Of a DNA stretch of 64,000 nt, positions 8,353-19,017 are shown one piece after another. The stretch spans positions 873,501 through 937,500 of the forward strand of contig CAJNDS010001890.1 of the NCBI GenBank assembly GCA_905221605.1. The letters run 5' to 3'. A program made the position numbers and the translations under genes. Within the stretch, counting starts at the first letter, position 1, and the number at the start of each line of letters is the position of its first letter. Origin of the DNA: Symbiodinium natans (Eukaryota; Sar; Dinophyceae; Suessiales; Symbiodiniaceae). The notes beneath the pieces are model-generated. The model was not told the DNA's origin. It did no database searches and saw only the letters and a list, made by a program, of their open reading frames with translations.

Positions 8353-9530
8353 CAGGGGGTTTGGGGATTTAGGGGGCTTTGGAGGCTTGAGGAGGTCGAG
8401 GTGTTTACCCTAAACCCTAAACCCTAAACCCTAAACCCTAAACCCTAAACCCTAGACCCTAAACCCTAAACCCCTGTTAAGGCTTCGGAAGGCTCATTTG
8501 TAAGTTTCACAAGGCTCTGTGGGGCTTAGACTCCAAGAGCCCGTAGGGCTCTGATAGGGCTTCTAGGGCTTGTGCTCTGGCTCTATGTTTGAGGTGGACT
8601 TTCATGGGTGTAGTGTGTAGGGTTTAGGGTTTGGGGTTTAGGGTTTAGGGTTTAGGGTGACTGATTGCAGCTGTAGGGGACTAAGACCTGTTCTGTAGAG
8701 GTTAGAAAGGAGCCTCTTAGTTCAGTGCTTAGGGTGTGCAACTCCCATGGGGCTGTTCAGGCCTTGTCCAGTTTAGGGATTAGGGATCAGGGATTAGGGT
8801 TTAGGGTTTACGGTTTAGGGTTTAGGGTTGACTCCTGTCTGGCTGACAGGTTTGAGAGGGCTTATTCGGGTTTGTGGTTTACGGGTTCGGAGCATAATCG
8901 GCTTTTGTATTTCGACCGTGCATAATCACGAGTTTCCCGAAACTCTTCTGCGAACTCAGTTTGTGGCCACCCGCAGTAATCGCATTATTTTGTCCTGGAG
9001 GGTTGTTTGTTAAGGGTTTGTGTTTATGGCTAAGGGTTTCGTGCTTGTCTGACTAAGCAGTCTGAGTTGTTTTTGCAGAGGAAAGCTTCAGACCTTACAT
9101 AAGGTCCTAAACTCTTAACGCCGTGAGGGCCTTGGGCGGGGTCTGAGGCTTTAATATGATCCGACCCCAAAAAAGTTTGGGGGGCTCCCGGGGACATTTC
9201 TTTGTAGAGGGTCCCAGATTTTTTTTGGGGGGGAAGGGCCCCCTGCTAAAGTATTAAAGCCTATAGGGCCTATAGGGTTTTGAGGTTTAACTTTGCTCAA
9301 GCTTCGACTCGATGGTTTATCTCTGGGCGCAGTAATGCCGAAAATGACAAATGCCCTGACCCTCAGCCCTAGGTTGAGGGTCTAGGGTTTAATTCCTAAA
9401 CCCTAAACCCTAAACCCTAAACAAACCTAATCCCTAAACCCTAAACCCTAAACCCTAAACCCTAACCACTAAACCCTAAACCCTAAACCCTGCTTAGGGT
9501 TTAGCCGCATCCCCTTTTGGGGCTTCGGGT
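8353..9530. repeat. telomere-type tracts and unassigned spacers
   Basis: CCCTAAA at 8407-8475 and 9397-9492; TTTAGGG at 8618-8662 and 8780-8830. The intervening pieces (8476-8617, 8830-9390) show no recognised protein. Many are rich in GGGCTT and TTAAGGC words, which may be diverged telomere-type sequence. Confidence 0.6.
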
Positions 9531-9640
9531 GTGCCACCCAACATCTCCTTTAAGGGGTTTAGGGTTTAGGGTTTAGGGTTTAAAGGCCACCCAACATCTC
9601 CTTTAAGGGGTTTAGGGTTTAGGGTTTAGGGTTTCGGGTT
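9531..9640. repeat. tandem duplication of spacer + TTTAGGG tract (~55 bp x 2)
   Basis: The word GCCACCCAACATCTCCTTTA followed by AGGGG and three TTTAGGG units occurs twice back to back, starting at about 9533 and 9587. The spacer and its tract were therefore copied together. Confidence 0.85.
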
Positions 9641-9644
9641 TCCC

Positions 9645-9700
9645 CAAAGCTGGCGCCTGTCAAAGTCCACTCGCTCCGTGGTGGCCACCTCTGACAGCAT
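9645..9700 (-). CDS. exon-like island (minus strand), possible 5' exon of the SET gene
   Basis: The minus strand reads MLSEVATTERVDFDRRQLW, preceded by an acceptor-like GGCAGGCGGCAG. Joining this acceptor to the end of the 10106-10017 piece keeps frame (phase 0 to phase 0). No family recognised. A plus-strand frame is also open, so the strand is not certain. Confidence 0.3.
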
Positions 9701-9729
9701 CTGCCGCCTGCCAACCCACCAGCTCGGGA

Positions 9730-9790
9730 GGGTTTGGGGTTTAGGGTTTAGGGTTTCGGGTTTAGGGTTTAGGGAGGGTTTGGGGGTTTG
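9730..9790. repeat. TTTAGGG tract
   Basis: Short G-strand array with TTTGGGG and TTTCGGG variants to the right of the exon-like island. Confidence 0.75.
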
Positions 9791-9939
9791 CAGGTTTCAG
9801 GTCTCAAGGGTCTTCGGCTCTCCTCTCGGGCTCGAAATTTCTGCTGCCCCCAGCAAAACTACATGTAGAGCCCCTAGAACCTCCCTAAGAGTCAGAATTT
9901 TGAGGTTTGAAGACTCCCCCGTGAACTCTTAACCTGAAC

Positions 9940-10016
9940 CCAAAACCCAAAACCCAAAACCCAAAACCCTAAACCCTAAACTCTAAACCCTAAACCCTAA
10001 ACCCTAAACCCTAAAC
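9940..10016. repeat. CCCAAAA to CCCTAAA tract
   Basis: Starts as CCCAAAA units and turns into CCCTAAA. It abuts the exon-like island at 10017-10106 and gives it a GTTTAGGG donor. Confidence 0.85.
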
Positions 10017-10106
10017 CGCAAAGATTTCAGCATCTGCCCAGGCGCAGCCCTGGACTTCTAGATGCCTTCGCTCCAACAGAAACACAGGCCTGGAGCGTAC
10101 TTGGGC
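10017..10106 (-). CDS. exon-like island of exactly 30 codons (minus strand)
   Basis: Between a CCCTGCCAG acceptor and a donor reading TTTGCG followed by GTTTAGGG there are exactly 30 open codons, containing RPVFLLERRHLEVQGCAWAD. The island is flanked by CCCTAAA on the left and poly-G plus TTTAGGG on the right. Charge pattern and GC-rich third positions look coding. It may be a 5' exon of the SET gene; no family recognised. Confidence 0.35.
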
Positions 10107-10117
10107 CTGGCAGGGGA

Positions 10118-10241
10118 GGGGGGGGGGGGGGGGGGGGTGGACCTGAGGGTTTAGGGTTTAGGGTTTAGGGCTTAGGGTTTAGGGTTTAGGGTTTAGGGTT
10201 TAGGGTTTAGGGTTTAGGGTTTAGGGTTTAGGGTTTAGGGC
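10118..10241. repeat. poly-G run followed by TTTAGGG tract
   Basis: A run of 20 G at 10118-10137 is followed, after a few bases, by about 14 TTTAGGG units (10145-10241) with one TTAGGGC variant. Confidence 0.9.
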
Positions 10242-10697
10242 TTCCCCCACCAAATACCCCTCATGACGGCCTAAGGGCGGCGGAGGGCAAGTTGATACCA
10301 ATGATTGCAGCCTTCGCATATTACCGAGTATGCTTGAGGAGGCTTCTACTAGTCTACCCTGCTTTGTCGAGATAAGCTACGGTAATAAGGAAGTTCGTTA
10401 CCACCGTAAAAGGTGTGTTTTATTGGGGTAGCCCGTTTGCATTTAGTCATTCGAGCTTGGGGCTTTTTTGGCTTGCGTTTCCTCATAACTTTCAAGGACC
10501 TTAAACCCTAAACCCTAAACCCTAAACCGTAAACCCTAAACCCTAAACCGTAAACCCTAAACCCTAACCCTAAACCCTAAAACCTAAACCGTAGAACTCC
10601 AGGGGCTCCAGGCTTAGGACTCTAAAGGGCTGGTTTTGATGCCCGAGGAAGACACGCAAACAAATTGCTTGCTATACACGCCCCTGTGCCACCACCC
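10242..10697. repeat. spacer and CCCTAAA tract (10502-10592)
   Basis: No gene recognised in 10242-10500. The tract includes recurrent CCGTAAA variants. Confidence 0.6.
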
Positions 10698-10935
10698 TAA
10701 GGGTCCATGTACCTCAATAGGGAATACTTGGGCCTTAAATAAAGTACTTCCTATCTAGGGACTTTGGGGCCCAAGTATATAATAATTAGGTACATGGACC
10801 CTCAGGGGCTAGTGGCTAGTGGCGCAGCTGCATGGCATGATTGGAGCTCTGACCCTCAGGGTCCATGTACCTTATTGACTGGTTCATATACTTGGGCCCC
10901 AAGTTCCTAATTTAGGAAGTACTTTAAGGCAGACT
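10698..10935. mobile_element. foldback elements, family C (one full, one half copy)
   Basis: The full copy (about 10698-10806) has inverted ends AGGGTCCATGTACCT and AGGTACATGGACCCT, and internal ACTTGGGCC / GGCCCAAGT-like arms. A second partial copy in the same orientation as the left half starts at about 10858. No ORF is present, so any mobility would be non-autonomous. Confidence 0.55.
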
Positions 10936-11167
10936 GCCATTGCGTGCCGCAATGCCAGGGCTCTCGAAATCTTGACCCTGAACCCTCAATAACCCCTAAA
11001 CCCTAAATCGCCAGCACCTGAACCAGACGAACCCCAGCCATCAGTCCCACACAGTATCTACCCACAAGGCCTCAATCCTCAAAGCCCCCTCTTTTGACCT
11101 CGTATCCCCAACTCTGGGTTTTAGGGCTTAGGGTTTAGGGTTTAAGGTTTAGGGTTTAGGGTTTAAC
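10936..11167. repeat. telomere-type tracts with unassigned island
   Basis: CCCTAAA-like at 10978-11010 and TTTAGGG at 11115-11165 flank an island (11011-11114) in which I recognise nothing. Confidence 0.5.
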
Positions 11168-11283
11168 CTTTTGGCCGCATGTTGTGCTCCCGGTTGAGGG
11201 CGCAGGGCCGCGCCTCCAATCTGGGCATGGAAGGAAACTCCGCGAAACGAGAGGTCGGCCAGAAGACCTCGGAGAAGTCGGTT
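11168..11283 (-). CDS. exon-like island (minus strand)
   Basis: The minus strand reads NRLLRGLLADLSFRGVSFHA then QIGGAALRPQPGA, bounded by an AAG acceptor and a donor AAAAG followed by GTTAAACC. It is GC-rich at third positions. Unlike most islands, TTTAGGG lies on both plus-strand sides. Family not recognised. Confidence 0.3.
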
Positions 11284-11299
11284 CTTCACAGAAGTCGTT

Positions 11300-11412
11300 C
11301 AGGGTTTAGGGTTTAGGGTTTAGGGTTTCGGTAAGGAGCCTAGACCCTAAAAGAACGACTGAACACTAAACCCTAAACCCTAAACTGCCCTAAACCCTAA
11401 ACCCTAAACCCT
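11300..11412. repeat. TTTAGGG then CCCTAAA tracts
   Basis: G-strand units (11300-11330), a 30-bp spacer and C-strand units (11364-11412). This is a head-to-head arrangement immediately before the 665-bp array. Confidence 0.8.
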
Positions 11413-11500
11413 TAAGAAAGGGAAGAAGAGCCCACTCTGGGTAACCTTGACAATGAAAGCCATCGACTCGACCTTCCTCTGAGAATGCAGAAGCCAACCC

Positions 11501-14171
11501 CATTCATCAAGAATGTGCTCAAGTCTAAGTTGAGGCACGTGGCCAGGATCCCTGTTGCCAGTGGCAGTGACCAGTTATGTTTGGCAGGGAGCCGCGTGTG
11601 GTCAAGCAACAGTTGTTTCTCCACCCTGCCGGGCGTTACTTGTTGCCACACTTAAATCCGGATAGACGGCAATACAAACATAATCGTTTCGTCTTTGGCC
11701 GGTGGCCGATGACAGTTGGCCAGTGGCCGGAGACCATCAACAAACAAACTGACTGAAGCCCGGGGCGGTGTCCTGTGGTAGTGGTCGGCCGTTGTGATCT
11801 TGCGCTTCTCATATGAAACCCCACACACAGCAAACGCATACTTTTTGGGGGCGGGGTGGAAGGTGAGCAAGGAGGCAAGACGCCAATAGAAGACTCGTGA
11901 TAGCGCACATCACCTGGCCAAGACAAAAAGCAAACGCACACTGCCACATGAAGCACCTTCCTATACTTAAAAGCTAGAGGAGAGGAACTCACTTGCAAAC
12001 GGAAAAACACCCACATATAGAAAACGATGCTACGAATTAGGTGCCCAGTGAGCGCAGACCTCGCCAGTGGCTGTAAGTTGGTGCCTGTGGCTGAACCCAT
12101 AACCCCGGTTAGGAGTTGTTTTGCAGACACGGCCCCGGTGAATACACCAGCTCTCATGCCCTCTGCATTCATCAAGAATGTGCTCAAGTCTAAGTTGAGG
12201 CACGTGGCCAGGATCCCTGTTGCCAGTGGCAGTGACCAGTTATGTTTGGCAGGGAGCCGCGTGTGGTCAAGCAACAGTTGTTTCTCCACCCTGCCGGGCG
12301 TTACTTGTTGCCACACTTAAATCCGGATAGACGGCAGTACAAACATAATCGTTTCGTCTTTGGCCGGTGGCCGATGACAGTTGGCCAGTGGCCGGAGACC
12401 ATCAACAAACAAACTGACTGAAGCCCGGGGCGGTGTCCTGTGGTAGTGGTCGGCCGTTGTGATCTTGCGCTTCTCATATGAAACCCCACACACAGCAAAC
12501 GCATACTTTTTGGGGGCGGGGTGGAAGGTGAGCAAGGAGGCAAGACGCCAATAGAAGACTCGTGATAGCGCACATCACCTGGCCAAGACAAAAAGCAAAC
12601 GCACACTGCCACATGAAGCACCTTCCTATACTTAAAAGCTAGAGGAGAGGAACTCACTTGCAAACGGAAAAACACCCACATATAGAAAACGATGCTACGA
12701 ATTAGGTGCCCAGTGAGCGCAGACCTCGCCAGTGGCTGTAAGTTGGTGCCTGTGGCTGAACCCATAACCCCGGTTAGGAGTTGTTTTGCAGACACGGCCC
12801 CGGTGAATACACCAGCTCTCATGCCCTCTGCATTCATCAAGAATGTGCTCAAGTCTAAGTTGAGGCACGTGGCCAGGATCCCTGTTGCCAGTGGCAGTGA
12901 CCAGTTATGTTTGGCAGGGAGCCGCGTGTGGTCAAGCAACAGTTGTTTCTCCACCCTGCCGGGCGTTACTTGTTGCCACACTTAAATCCGGATAGACGGC
13001 AATACAAACATAATCGTTTCGTCTTTGGCCGGTGGCCGATGACAGTTGGCCAGTGGCCGGAGACCATCAACAAACAAACTGACTGAAGCCCGGGGCGGTG
13101 TCCTGTGGTAGTGGTCGGCCGTTGTGATCTTGCGCTTCTCATATGAAACCCCACACACAGCAAACGCATACTTTTTTGGGGGCGGGGTGGAAGGTGAGCA
13201 AGGAGGCAAGACGCCAATAGAAGACTCGTGATAGCGCACATCACCTGGCCAAGACAAAAGGCAAACGCACACTGCCACATGAAGCACCTTCCTATACTTA
13301 AGAGCAAGAGGAGAGGAACTCACTTGCAAACGGAAAAACACCCACATATAGAAAACAATGCTACGAATTAGGTGCCCAGTGAGCGCAGACCTCGCCAGTG
13401 GCTGTAAGTTGGTGCCTGTGGCTGAACCCATAACCCCGGTTAGGAGTTGTTTTGCAGACACGGCCCCGGTGAATACACCAGCTCTCGTGCCCTCTGCATT
13501 CATCAAGAATGTGCTCAAGTCTAAGTTGAGGCACGTGGCCAGGATCCCTGTTGCCAGTGGCAGTGACCAGTTATGTTTGGCAGGGAGCCGCGTGTGGTCA
13601 AGCAACAGTTGTTTCTCCACCCTGCCGGGCGTTACTTGTTGCCACACTTAAATCCGGATAGACGGCAATACAAACATAATCGTTTCGTCTTTGGCCGGTG
13701 GCCGATGACAGTTGGCCAGTGGCCGGAGACCATCAACAAACAAACTGACTGAAGCCCGGGGCGGTGTCCTGTGGTAGTGGTCGGCCGTTGTGATCTTGCG
13801 CTTCTCATATGAAACCCCACACACAGCAAACGCATACTTTTTGGGGGAGGGGTGGAAGGTGAGCAAGGAGGCAAGACGCCAATAGAAGACTCGTGATAGC
13901 GCACATCACCTGGCCAAGACAAAAAGCAAACGCACACTGCCACATGAAGCACCTTCCTATACTTAAAAGCTAGAGGAGAGGAACTCACTTGCAAACGGAA
14001 AAACACCCACATATAGAAAACGATGCTACGAATTAGGTGCCCAGTGAGCGCAGACCTCGCCAGTGGCTGTAAGTTGGTGCCTGTGGCTGAACCCATAACC
14101 CCGGTTAGGAGTTGTTTTGCAGACACGGCCCCGGTGAATACACCAGCTCTCGTGCCCTCTGCATTCATCAA
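11501..14171. repeat. tandem array, four copies of a 665/666-bp unit
   Basis: The word CATTCATCAAGAATGTGCTC begins units at 11501, 12166, 12831 and 13497, and the fifth start at 14162 is cut off after CATTCATCAAG, where TTTAGGG begins. Units differ by only a few bases (for example one extra T and several substitutions in unit 3). Each unit is open for about 226 codons on the minus strand and 97 on the plus strand. The long minus frames start at GTG rather than ATG, overlap their neighbours by 16 bases and match no family I know, so coding is doubtful. The array is bounded by CCCTAAA on the left (11364-11412, after a 90-bp unrelated piece) and TTTAGGG on the right. Confidence 0.95.
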
Positions 14172-14424
14172 GGGTTTAGGGATTAGTTTCGGGTGTAGGG
14201 TTTAGGGTTTAGGGTTTAGGGTTTAGGGTTTGTTTAGCTCACAGGCAGATGGCAGGGCTCTAAGACAACTTTCAGAACCGAACGCTGACCCAACTACCAA
14301 CCCAAAAGCCGCCTGCTTGTCCTTGCCCTGCAAGACACGAATAGGGTTTAGGGTTTAGGGTTTAGGGTTTAGGGTTTAGGGTTTAGGGTTTAGGGTTCTG
14401 GGTTTAGGGTTTGCCGTGTAAGCT
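14170..14424. repeat. TTTAGGG tracts (14170-14235, 14343-14415)
   Basis: Two G-strand arrays around an unassigned 105-bp island. Confidence 0.85.
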
Positions 14425-14544
14425 GCGGGGGGTTGTGGCTTCCCAACCGGACCCACGTGAATCCCACGCGCGGCCCAGGGCCCTGGCCGGCATCATGCTC
14501 CGAAGAAACTCTTCCGAGGGCCACGTGGACCGGTATGCCTCCAT
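14425..14544 (-). CDS. exon-like island (minus strand)
   Basis: From an ATG at 14544 the minus strand reads EAYRSTWPSEEFLRSMMPAR and continues open for another 25 codons. The composition is strongly protein-like. TTTAGGG tracts flank it on both sides. Family not recognised; it may be a 5' exon of a minus-strand gene. Confidence 0.35.
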
Positions 14545-14545
14545 G

Positions 14546-14600
14546 GATTAGGGTTTAGGGTTTAGGGTTTAGGGTTTAGGGTTTAGGGTTTAAGGTTTAG
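14546..14600. repeat. TTTAGGG tract
   Basis: Seven to eight G-strand units. Confidence 0.85.
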
Positions 14601-16671
14601 GATCTAGGGTTTCGGGGTTGGGGGGTTTATTTCTTGGGGTTGAAGATGTCGGTGCTTAAGGTCTTTGTTTCCTAGCGAAGCCCCCATGTCCTGAGCCCGA
14701 AACCCGGGTTCCAGGCTCAACAGGTGTAAAGGGGTTTAGGGTTTAGGATTTAGGGTGTAGCAGTAGGGCCTGGTACCCCGACGCCTCAGAGCTTTGAGCC
14801 GCCAAAAACCCCCTGGGCTCAAACACAAAAGTCGGCCCTACAAAGCCTAAACCCTAAACCCCGTAAACCCTCGAAACCGCCGGAACCCCCTAAACCCCCT
14901 GAAGCCCCTGAAGCCCCTGAACCCCCTAAACCCCCTAAACCCCGTAAACCCCCTAAACGCCCGGAACCCTAAACCCGCAAGCTGTGCAAAGCCCTAGAAG
15001 TGCTGAGTGTCGTCCTGACATGATGTTCCTGACGTAGACCCTAAACCCTAAACACTAAAGCCTATAAACCCTAAACCCTAAACTCTAAACCCTAGAGGCC
15101 TCCCATCGGCCGGCTTCGGCGACCTGCCAGCTCGTTCTCAAAGAAAGGCCACTAATTGGTGTGTAGGGCTTAGGGTTTAGGGTTTAGGGCTTAGGGCTTA
15201 GGGCTTAGGGCTTAGGGTTTAGAGTGTAGGGTTTGGATTATAGCTCTTATGTAGGCACCCTTACAGACTCTTGTGATGCAAGCCCTCAAGACGCAAATCC
15301 CTACATTTCATGGGTTCCCTACTACCGCCCTAAACCCTAAACCCTAAACCCTAAACCCTAAACCCTAAACCCTAAACCCCAAACCCTAAACCCTAAACCC
15401 CCCTTGAATAACTTTAATTAACCTTAACTTTCCTACATAGCCGTAGTTTTGAGGGGGAACCTAGGGGGGTAGCATAGAGGGGGGTAGCAGGGGGAACCCA
15501 TGAACAGTTGTGCTTAGGAAACAGAGAGGCTTGTAGGACTCTCGACGACATGGAGGGGATGGGTCCCTGGAGTCCCACGGGTTTAGGGTTTAGGGTTTAG
15601 GGTCTAGGGTCTAGGGTTTACGCTTTAGGGTTTAGGGTTAAGGGCTGTTGTTTAGGCTCCGGGCACTTGAAAATCTTGGGGTGGAGATCGCTGGCTCTTG
15701 CAGGGTCTGGCTTAGGGTTGAGGACTGACATAGAGGAGCCAGCATGTGGTATTTGCCCAACATAGGGGACCCCCTTATATGCCCCAACTAGAAGAACCCG
15801 CTCAGGGTGCCCCTAGTTTGGGAGCCCCCCAGGCCACGACAGAAGTAATTGGGCAGCATCAGGCGCCGACGCCAACATGTCGAATCTCATGGCATCGCTT
15901 TCTGTGGGTTTAGGGTTTAGAGTTTAGGGTTTAGGGTTTAGGGCTTAGGGCTTAGGGTTCCTAAACCCTAAACCCTTTCGAGGAGGGCAAGAGGGGGAGG
16001 GAGGAGGACTTGCAGTTGCATCAGGTAAGGGCTTGCAGTTCAGGACTTCGGGTGCTTGAGCCCGCCTCTTCAAGCAGAACTAATGCGAGTTGAACGTCCT
16101 CTGTCATTGAAGTGTCTGCATCGTCCTGCACCAGCTCGCAGACAGTGTGAACCCCTAAACTCAGAAGTGGGTACCTGGGATATCCAAGTAGACCTCCGCC
16201 TAAACCCTTTGCACTCCGCCCTGGTTTTCCCGGTCCGGGTCTGTCTCAAGAACCACACACGTACTTTCCTGTAGGTTTGGTGCTCAAGGGTTTGGGGGTC
16301 TTCTTGTACAGCAGCCCTTCCATCATACCTTGTTTAGGCAACCCTGAACAAGAAGAAGGCGATGGGATTCCCTAAAGCCCTAAGCGCTAAGCCCAAAACC
16401 CTTTAGCTCAGCCCTCCTCCTCGTCCTCGACTGGAATGCACAGCTCTGGCGTGACTTTCACCAGCTCCTGTTGCCACTCAAGGCTGTTTAGGGTTTAGGG
16501 TTGAGGGCTTGGGGCGTAGGATTTAGAGCTCAGGGTTTAGGATTTAGGGCTTAGTGCAGACGTTGGGGTGTAATTAGTTTTGTTGCCGATTTAAACCCCG
16601 GCGTTACAGCTGAACCCTCCAGACTCCGATGTAGGGTTTATTGTTCAGGGTTTGGGGACGGGGAGCCTAGG
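14601..16671. repeat. degenerate telomere-type repeats with small islands
   Basis: CCCTAAA-like sequence at about 14843-14975 (many CCCCTAAA and CCCCTGAA variants), 15038-15100 and 15327-15403. TTTAGGG-like at 15168-15235, 15580-15640, 15905-15960 and 16490-16555. A 60-bp island at about 15104-15165 reads SLRTSWQVAEAGRWEAS on the minus strand and sits between CCCTAAA and TTTAGGG like the other exon-like islands. The piece at 16020-16270 is open on both strands without recognisable motif. Confidence 0.55.
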
Positions 16672-16816
16672 GCTAGGGTTTAGGGTTTAGGGTTTAGGGT
16701 TTAGGGTTTAGGGTTTAGGGTTTAGGGTTTAGGGTTTAGGGTTTTAGGGTTTTAGGGTTTAGGGTTTAGGGTTTAGGGTTTAGGGTTTAGGGTTTAGGGT
16801 TTAGGGTTTAGGGTTT
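16672..16816. repeat. TTTAGGG tract, one of the most regular in the window
   Basis: About 20 nearly perfect G-strand heptamers with two TTTTAGGG units in the middle. Confidence 0.95.
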
Positions 16817-17340
16817 ATAATTCGTGTTTGGGGTTGCGCTCGAGCAACGTCTCCCAGGCGTCTAAAGGAAAAGGCCCTTAAGACACCTGAAAGATGGACT
16901 CTGAGCAGCACAACGATCAAGAAATTCTACTTCGGAGCCTCATTCAAGGTTGTACCCTCGAGCTTGGGCACTGTTTAGAAACCCCTAGAAAAAGTGCAGG
17001 GAGGGAAGATAAGGGGCCATATCAGAATTGTGCTAAGGGAACCCTTTCAACGTACAAACTTGGGGCCCCAGTCGGATCAACCGACACAAGCGCTTCCCTT
17101 AAACCTGTGACTAAGGGATAGAAGGAGGGACCCTAGAAGGGAGCCTTAATCTTATTCCCCTATCTAAGACCCGATATAACACCTGCGTGTACCTCGTATA
17201 CTTCCTATTTTCTAAGGTCCCTTCTTCTGGGTCCCTCCTTTAAGTTGTATACTCGGATGTGAGCACACCCCGCCTCCCCCTCATCCACGGCCTCACTCAC
17301 CACAAGCTCGCGTCCGAGCACCGGATCCTCGGGGAGTGGG
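16817..17340. other. unassigned sequence with a foldback element
   Basis: 17123-17240 has inverted ends GGAGGGACCCTAGAAGGGA and TCCCTTCTTCTGGGTCCCTCC-like, about 118 bp, with no ORF. About 17265-17340 reads EDPVLGRELVVSEAVDEGEA on the minus strand, next to the CCCTAAA tract, and may be an exon piece. A 75-codon plus-strand frame at 16894-17121 shows no family motif. Confidence 0.4.
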
Positions 17341-17490
17341 TTAACCCTAAACCCTCAACCCTAAACCCTGAACCCTGAACCGTAACCCCTAAACCCGAAA
17401 CCCTAAACCCTAAACCCTGAACCCTGAACCCTAAACCCTAAACCCTAAACCCTAAACCCTGAACCCTAAACCCTAAACCCTAAACCCTAC
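17341..17490. repeat. CCCTAAA tract
   Basis: About 20 C-strand units with CCCTGAA variants, abutting the exon-like island at 17492-17582. Confidence 0.9.
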
Positions 17491-17491
17491 C

Positions 17492-17582
17492 TCAGCTGCA
17501 AGCCCCGCGGCTCCGCCAACACATGGCAGAGGATGGTCATTAGGCCCAAAGACCACGAAATGCAGAAGACGCTTTCTTCGGC
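17492..17582. CDS. exon-like island, strand undecided
   Basis: The island sits between CCCTAAA and TTTAGGG. On plus, after a CTACCTCAG acceptor, it reads CKPRGSANTWQRMVIRPKDH. On minus it reads FCISWSLGLMTILCHVLAE, followed by a GTAGGGTTTAGGG donor. Both are protein-like. Because the flanks are inverted copies of each other, geometry does not decide the strand. Confidence 0.3.
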
Positions 17583-17775
17583 TTTAGGGTTTAGGGTTTA
17601 GGTTTAGTGTTTAGGGCTGCTCATCTTGCTACGCGTGCCTTGGCGGTTTGTTGGGGAGTGGTGGGGCAGATAGGCCCTAATCCTAAACCCAAACGTGGCG
17701 GTGGGCCTCTTGAGGGCCTGTCTCATCGTAGATTGCTTAAGATTGTAGAGAACCAAGAGGCCAAATCAACCCATA

Positions 17776-17890
17776 GACATATGGGGGTCTACGAGAATCG
17801 GGGACCCCCAAGATAGATCCCCAAACGGTAGGATTCCCTGATAGTAAATTAAGGACCCCCCATAAAGGTAATGAACCCTAACTTCGGAAA
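17776..17890. mobile_element. dispersed foldback repeat, family D
   Basis: Contains ATATGGGGGTCTACGA at the left and CTTCGGAAAGAACCATAT at the right (roughly inverted), with internal GTAGGATTCCCTGATA and TTAAGGACCCCC. Related copies are at about 6104-6200 and 19606-19705. Confidence 0.5.
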
Positions 17891-17897
17891 GAACCAT

Positions 17898-18262
17898 ATA
17901 CCCTAAACCCTAAACCCTAAACCCTAAACCCTAAACCCTAAACCCTAAACCCTAAACCCGCACATCGGCCCTCTCTTGCGCCCTATACCAAGAAGAAACC
18001 CGAAGCCAAGGGAGCGTCTCCTGGCGCACTTCCAAGAGGTCGGAGACTTCAGCACCCTGGTGAGAAGTGGGGATCTGGTTTAGGGTTTAGGGTATAGGCT
18101 TTAAGGGATTTTAAGGGTAGTTTCATGGTCCCTTAAAGAAGGGGGCCCTCAAAAAAGAAAACCTTATATACCTCTAAAATACCCTGTACAAAATAAGGGC
18201 CCCATGCTTCAGAACCGGGACCTTAAGCGTTACTTCATGCTTTGCGCTCTTAATGTCAACTT
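17898..18262. repeat. CCCTAAA tract (17898-17959) and an exon-like island
   Basis: After the tract, 17960-18075 is open on both strands: KPRERLLAHFQEVGDFSTL before a GTGAGA donor on plus, or VSDLLEVRQETLPWLR after a CTTCTCACCAG acceptor on minus. I cannot choose. The remainder to 18262 contains a degenerate foldback piece (18120-18200). Confidence 0.4.
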
Positions 18263-18288
18263 CCCCCCCCCCCCCCCCCCCCCCCCCC
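18263..18288. repeat. poly-C run, 26 bases
   Basis: An uninterrupted homopolymer. The complementary strand is a G run able to form quadruplex structures. Confidence 0.95.
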
Positions 18289-19017
18289 GAAAGAAGGAAC
18301 GAAGCCCTAAAGCCCTCAACCGCGATCGGACCAGTATGACAGGTCTTTTGAGGTCCAGAGGTTCAGGTCGAGGTGTGGCCGAGGGCATCGGAGCTTACTT
18401 AGGGTTCCCAAACCCGGCCATAAGGCCAACTGATTACTCCCCAAATTTCTCTCCTCACAGTCCCCCCCCCCCGTTTAGGGACAAACCCTAAACCCTCAAG
18501 CCTAAAGCCTAAAGCCTAAAGCCTAAAGCCTAAACCCTACTAAGCTCACTGGCCCGTAGCAGCTGCTGTGTGTGTGGTGGGGGTATTGGGGCAACTCCAG
18601 CGTCCCCTCTAAGGGATTATAGGGCCCTCATTCCCTCATTCCCTACTAAGCACCAGCCAGATATGCCGAAAAGAAACCTTGTATGTTATGGTCATTGGGC
18701 TCCCCTGAGAGGGCTTGAATCTTTCTTGGGCACATTGGGAGTGTTGCACGGTGGGGAAGCCTAGGGTTTAGGGCTTAAGGTTTTAGGGTTAAGTTTAGGG
18801 CTTCGGGTTTAGGCTTTAGGGCTTAGGGTTTAGGGTTTGGGGTTTAGGATTTAGGGTTTTCGGCCGAGGGTTCAGGGCTCCCCCCCCAAACCCCAAACAC
18901 TCCAATGGTCGGAGGCCTCGTACCTCAGCCACTCCAGCAGCCCACTGCCCGCACCGTCGGCGCGAACTTCCTCTCAAGTGACCCGAAGCTGGGGCCGCAA
19001 AAGCATTATTTTAAAAT
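18289..19017. repeat. spacers and degenerate telomere-type repeats
   Basis: CCTAAAG-type repeats at 18485-18535 and TTTAGGG-type at 18765-18860. No gene recognised. Confidence 0.5.

Noticed and set aside
11636-13647. Genes of 226 codons in the 665-bp array
   Set aside because: The frames start at GTG, run across unit borders, and show no family motif; the array is kept as a repeat, with coding left as a test in the findings.
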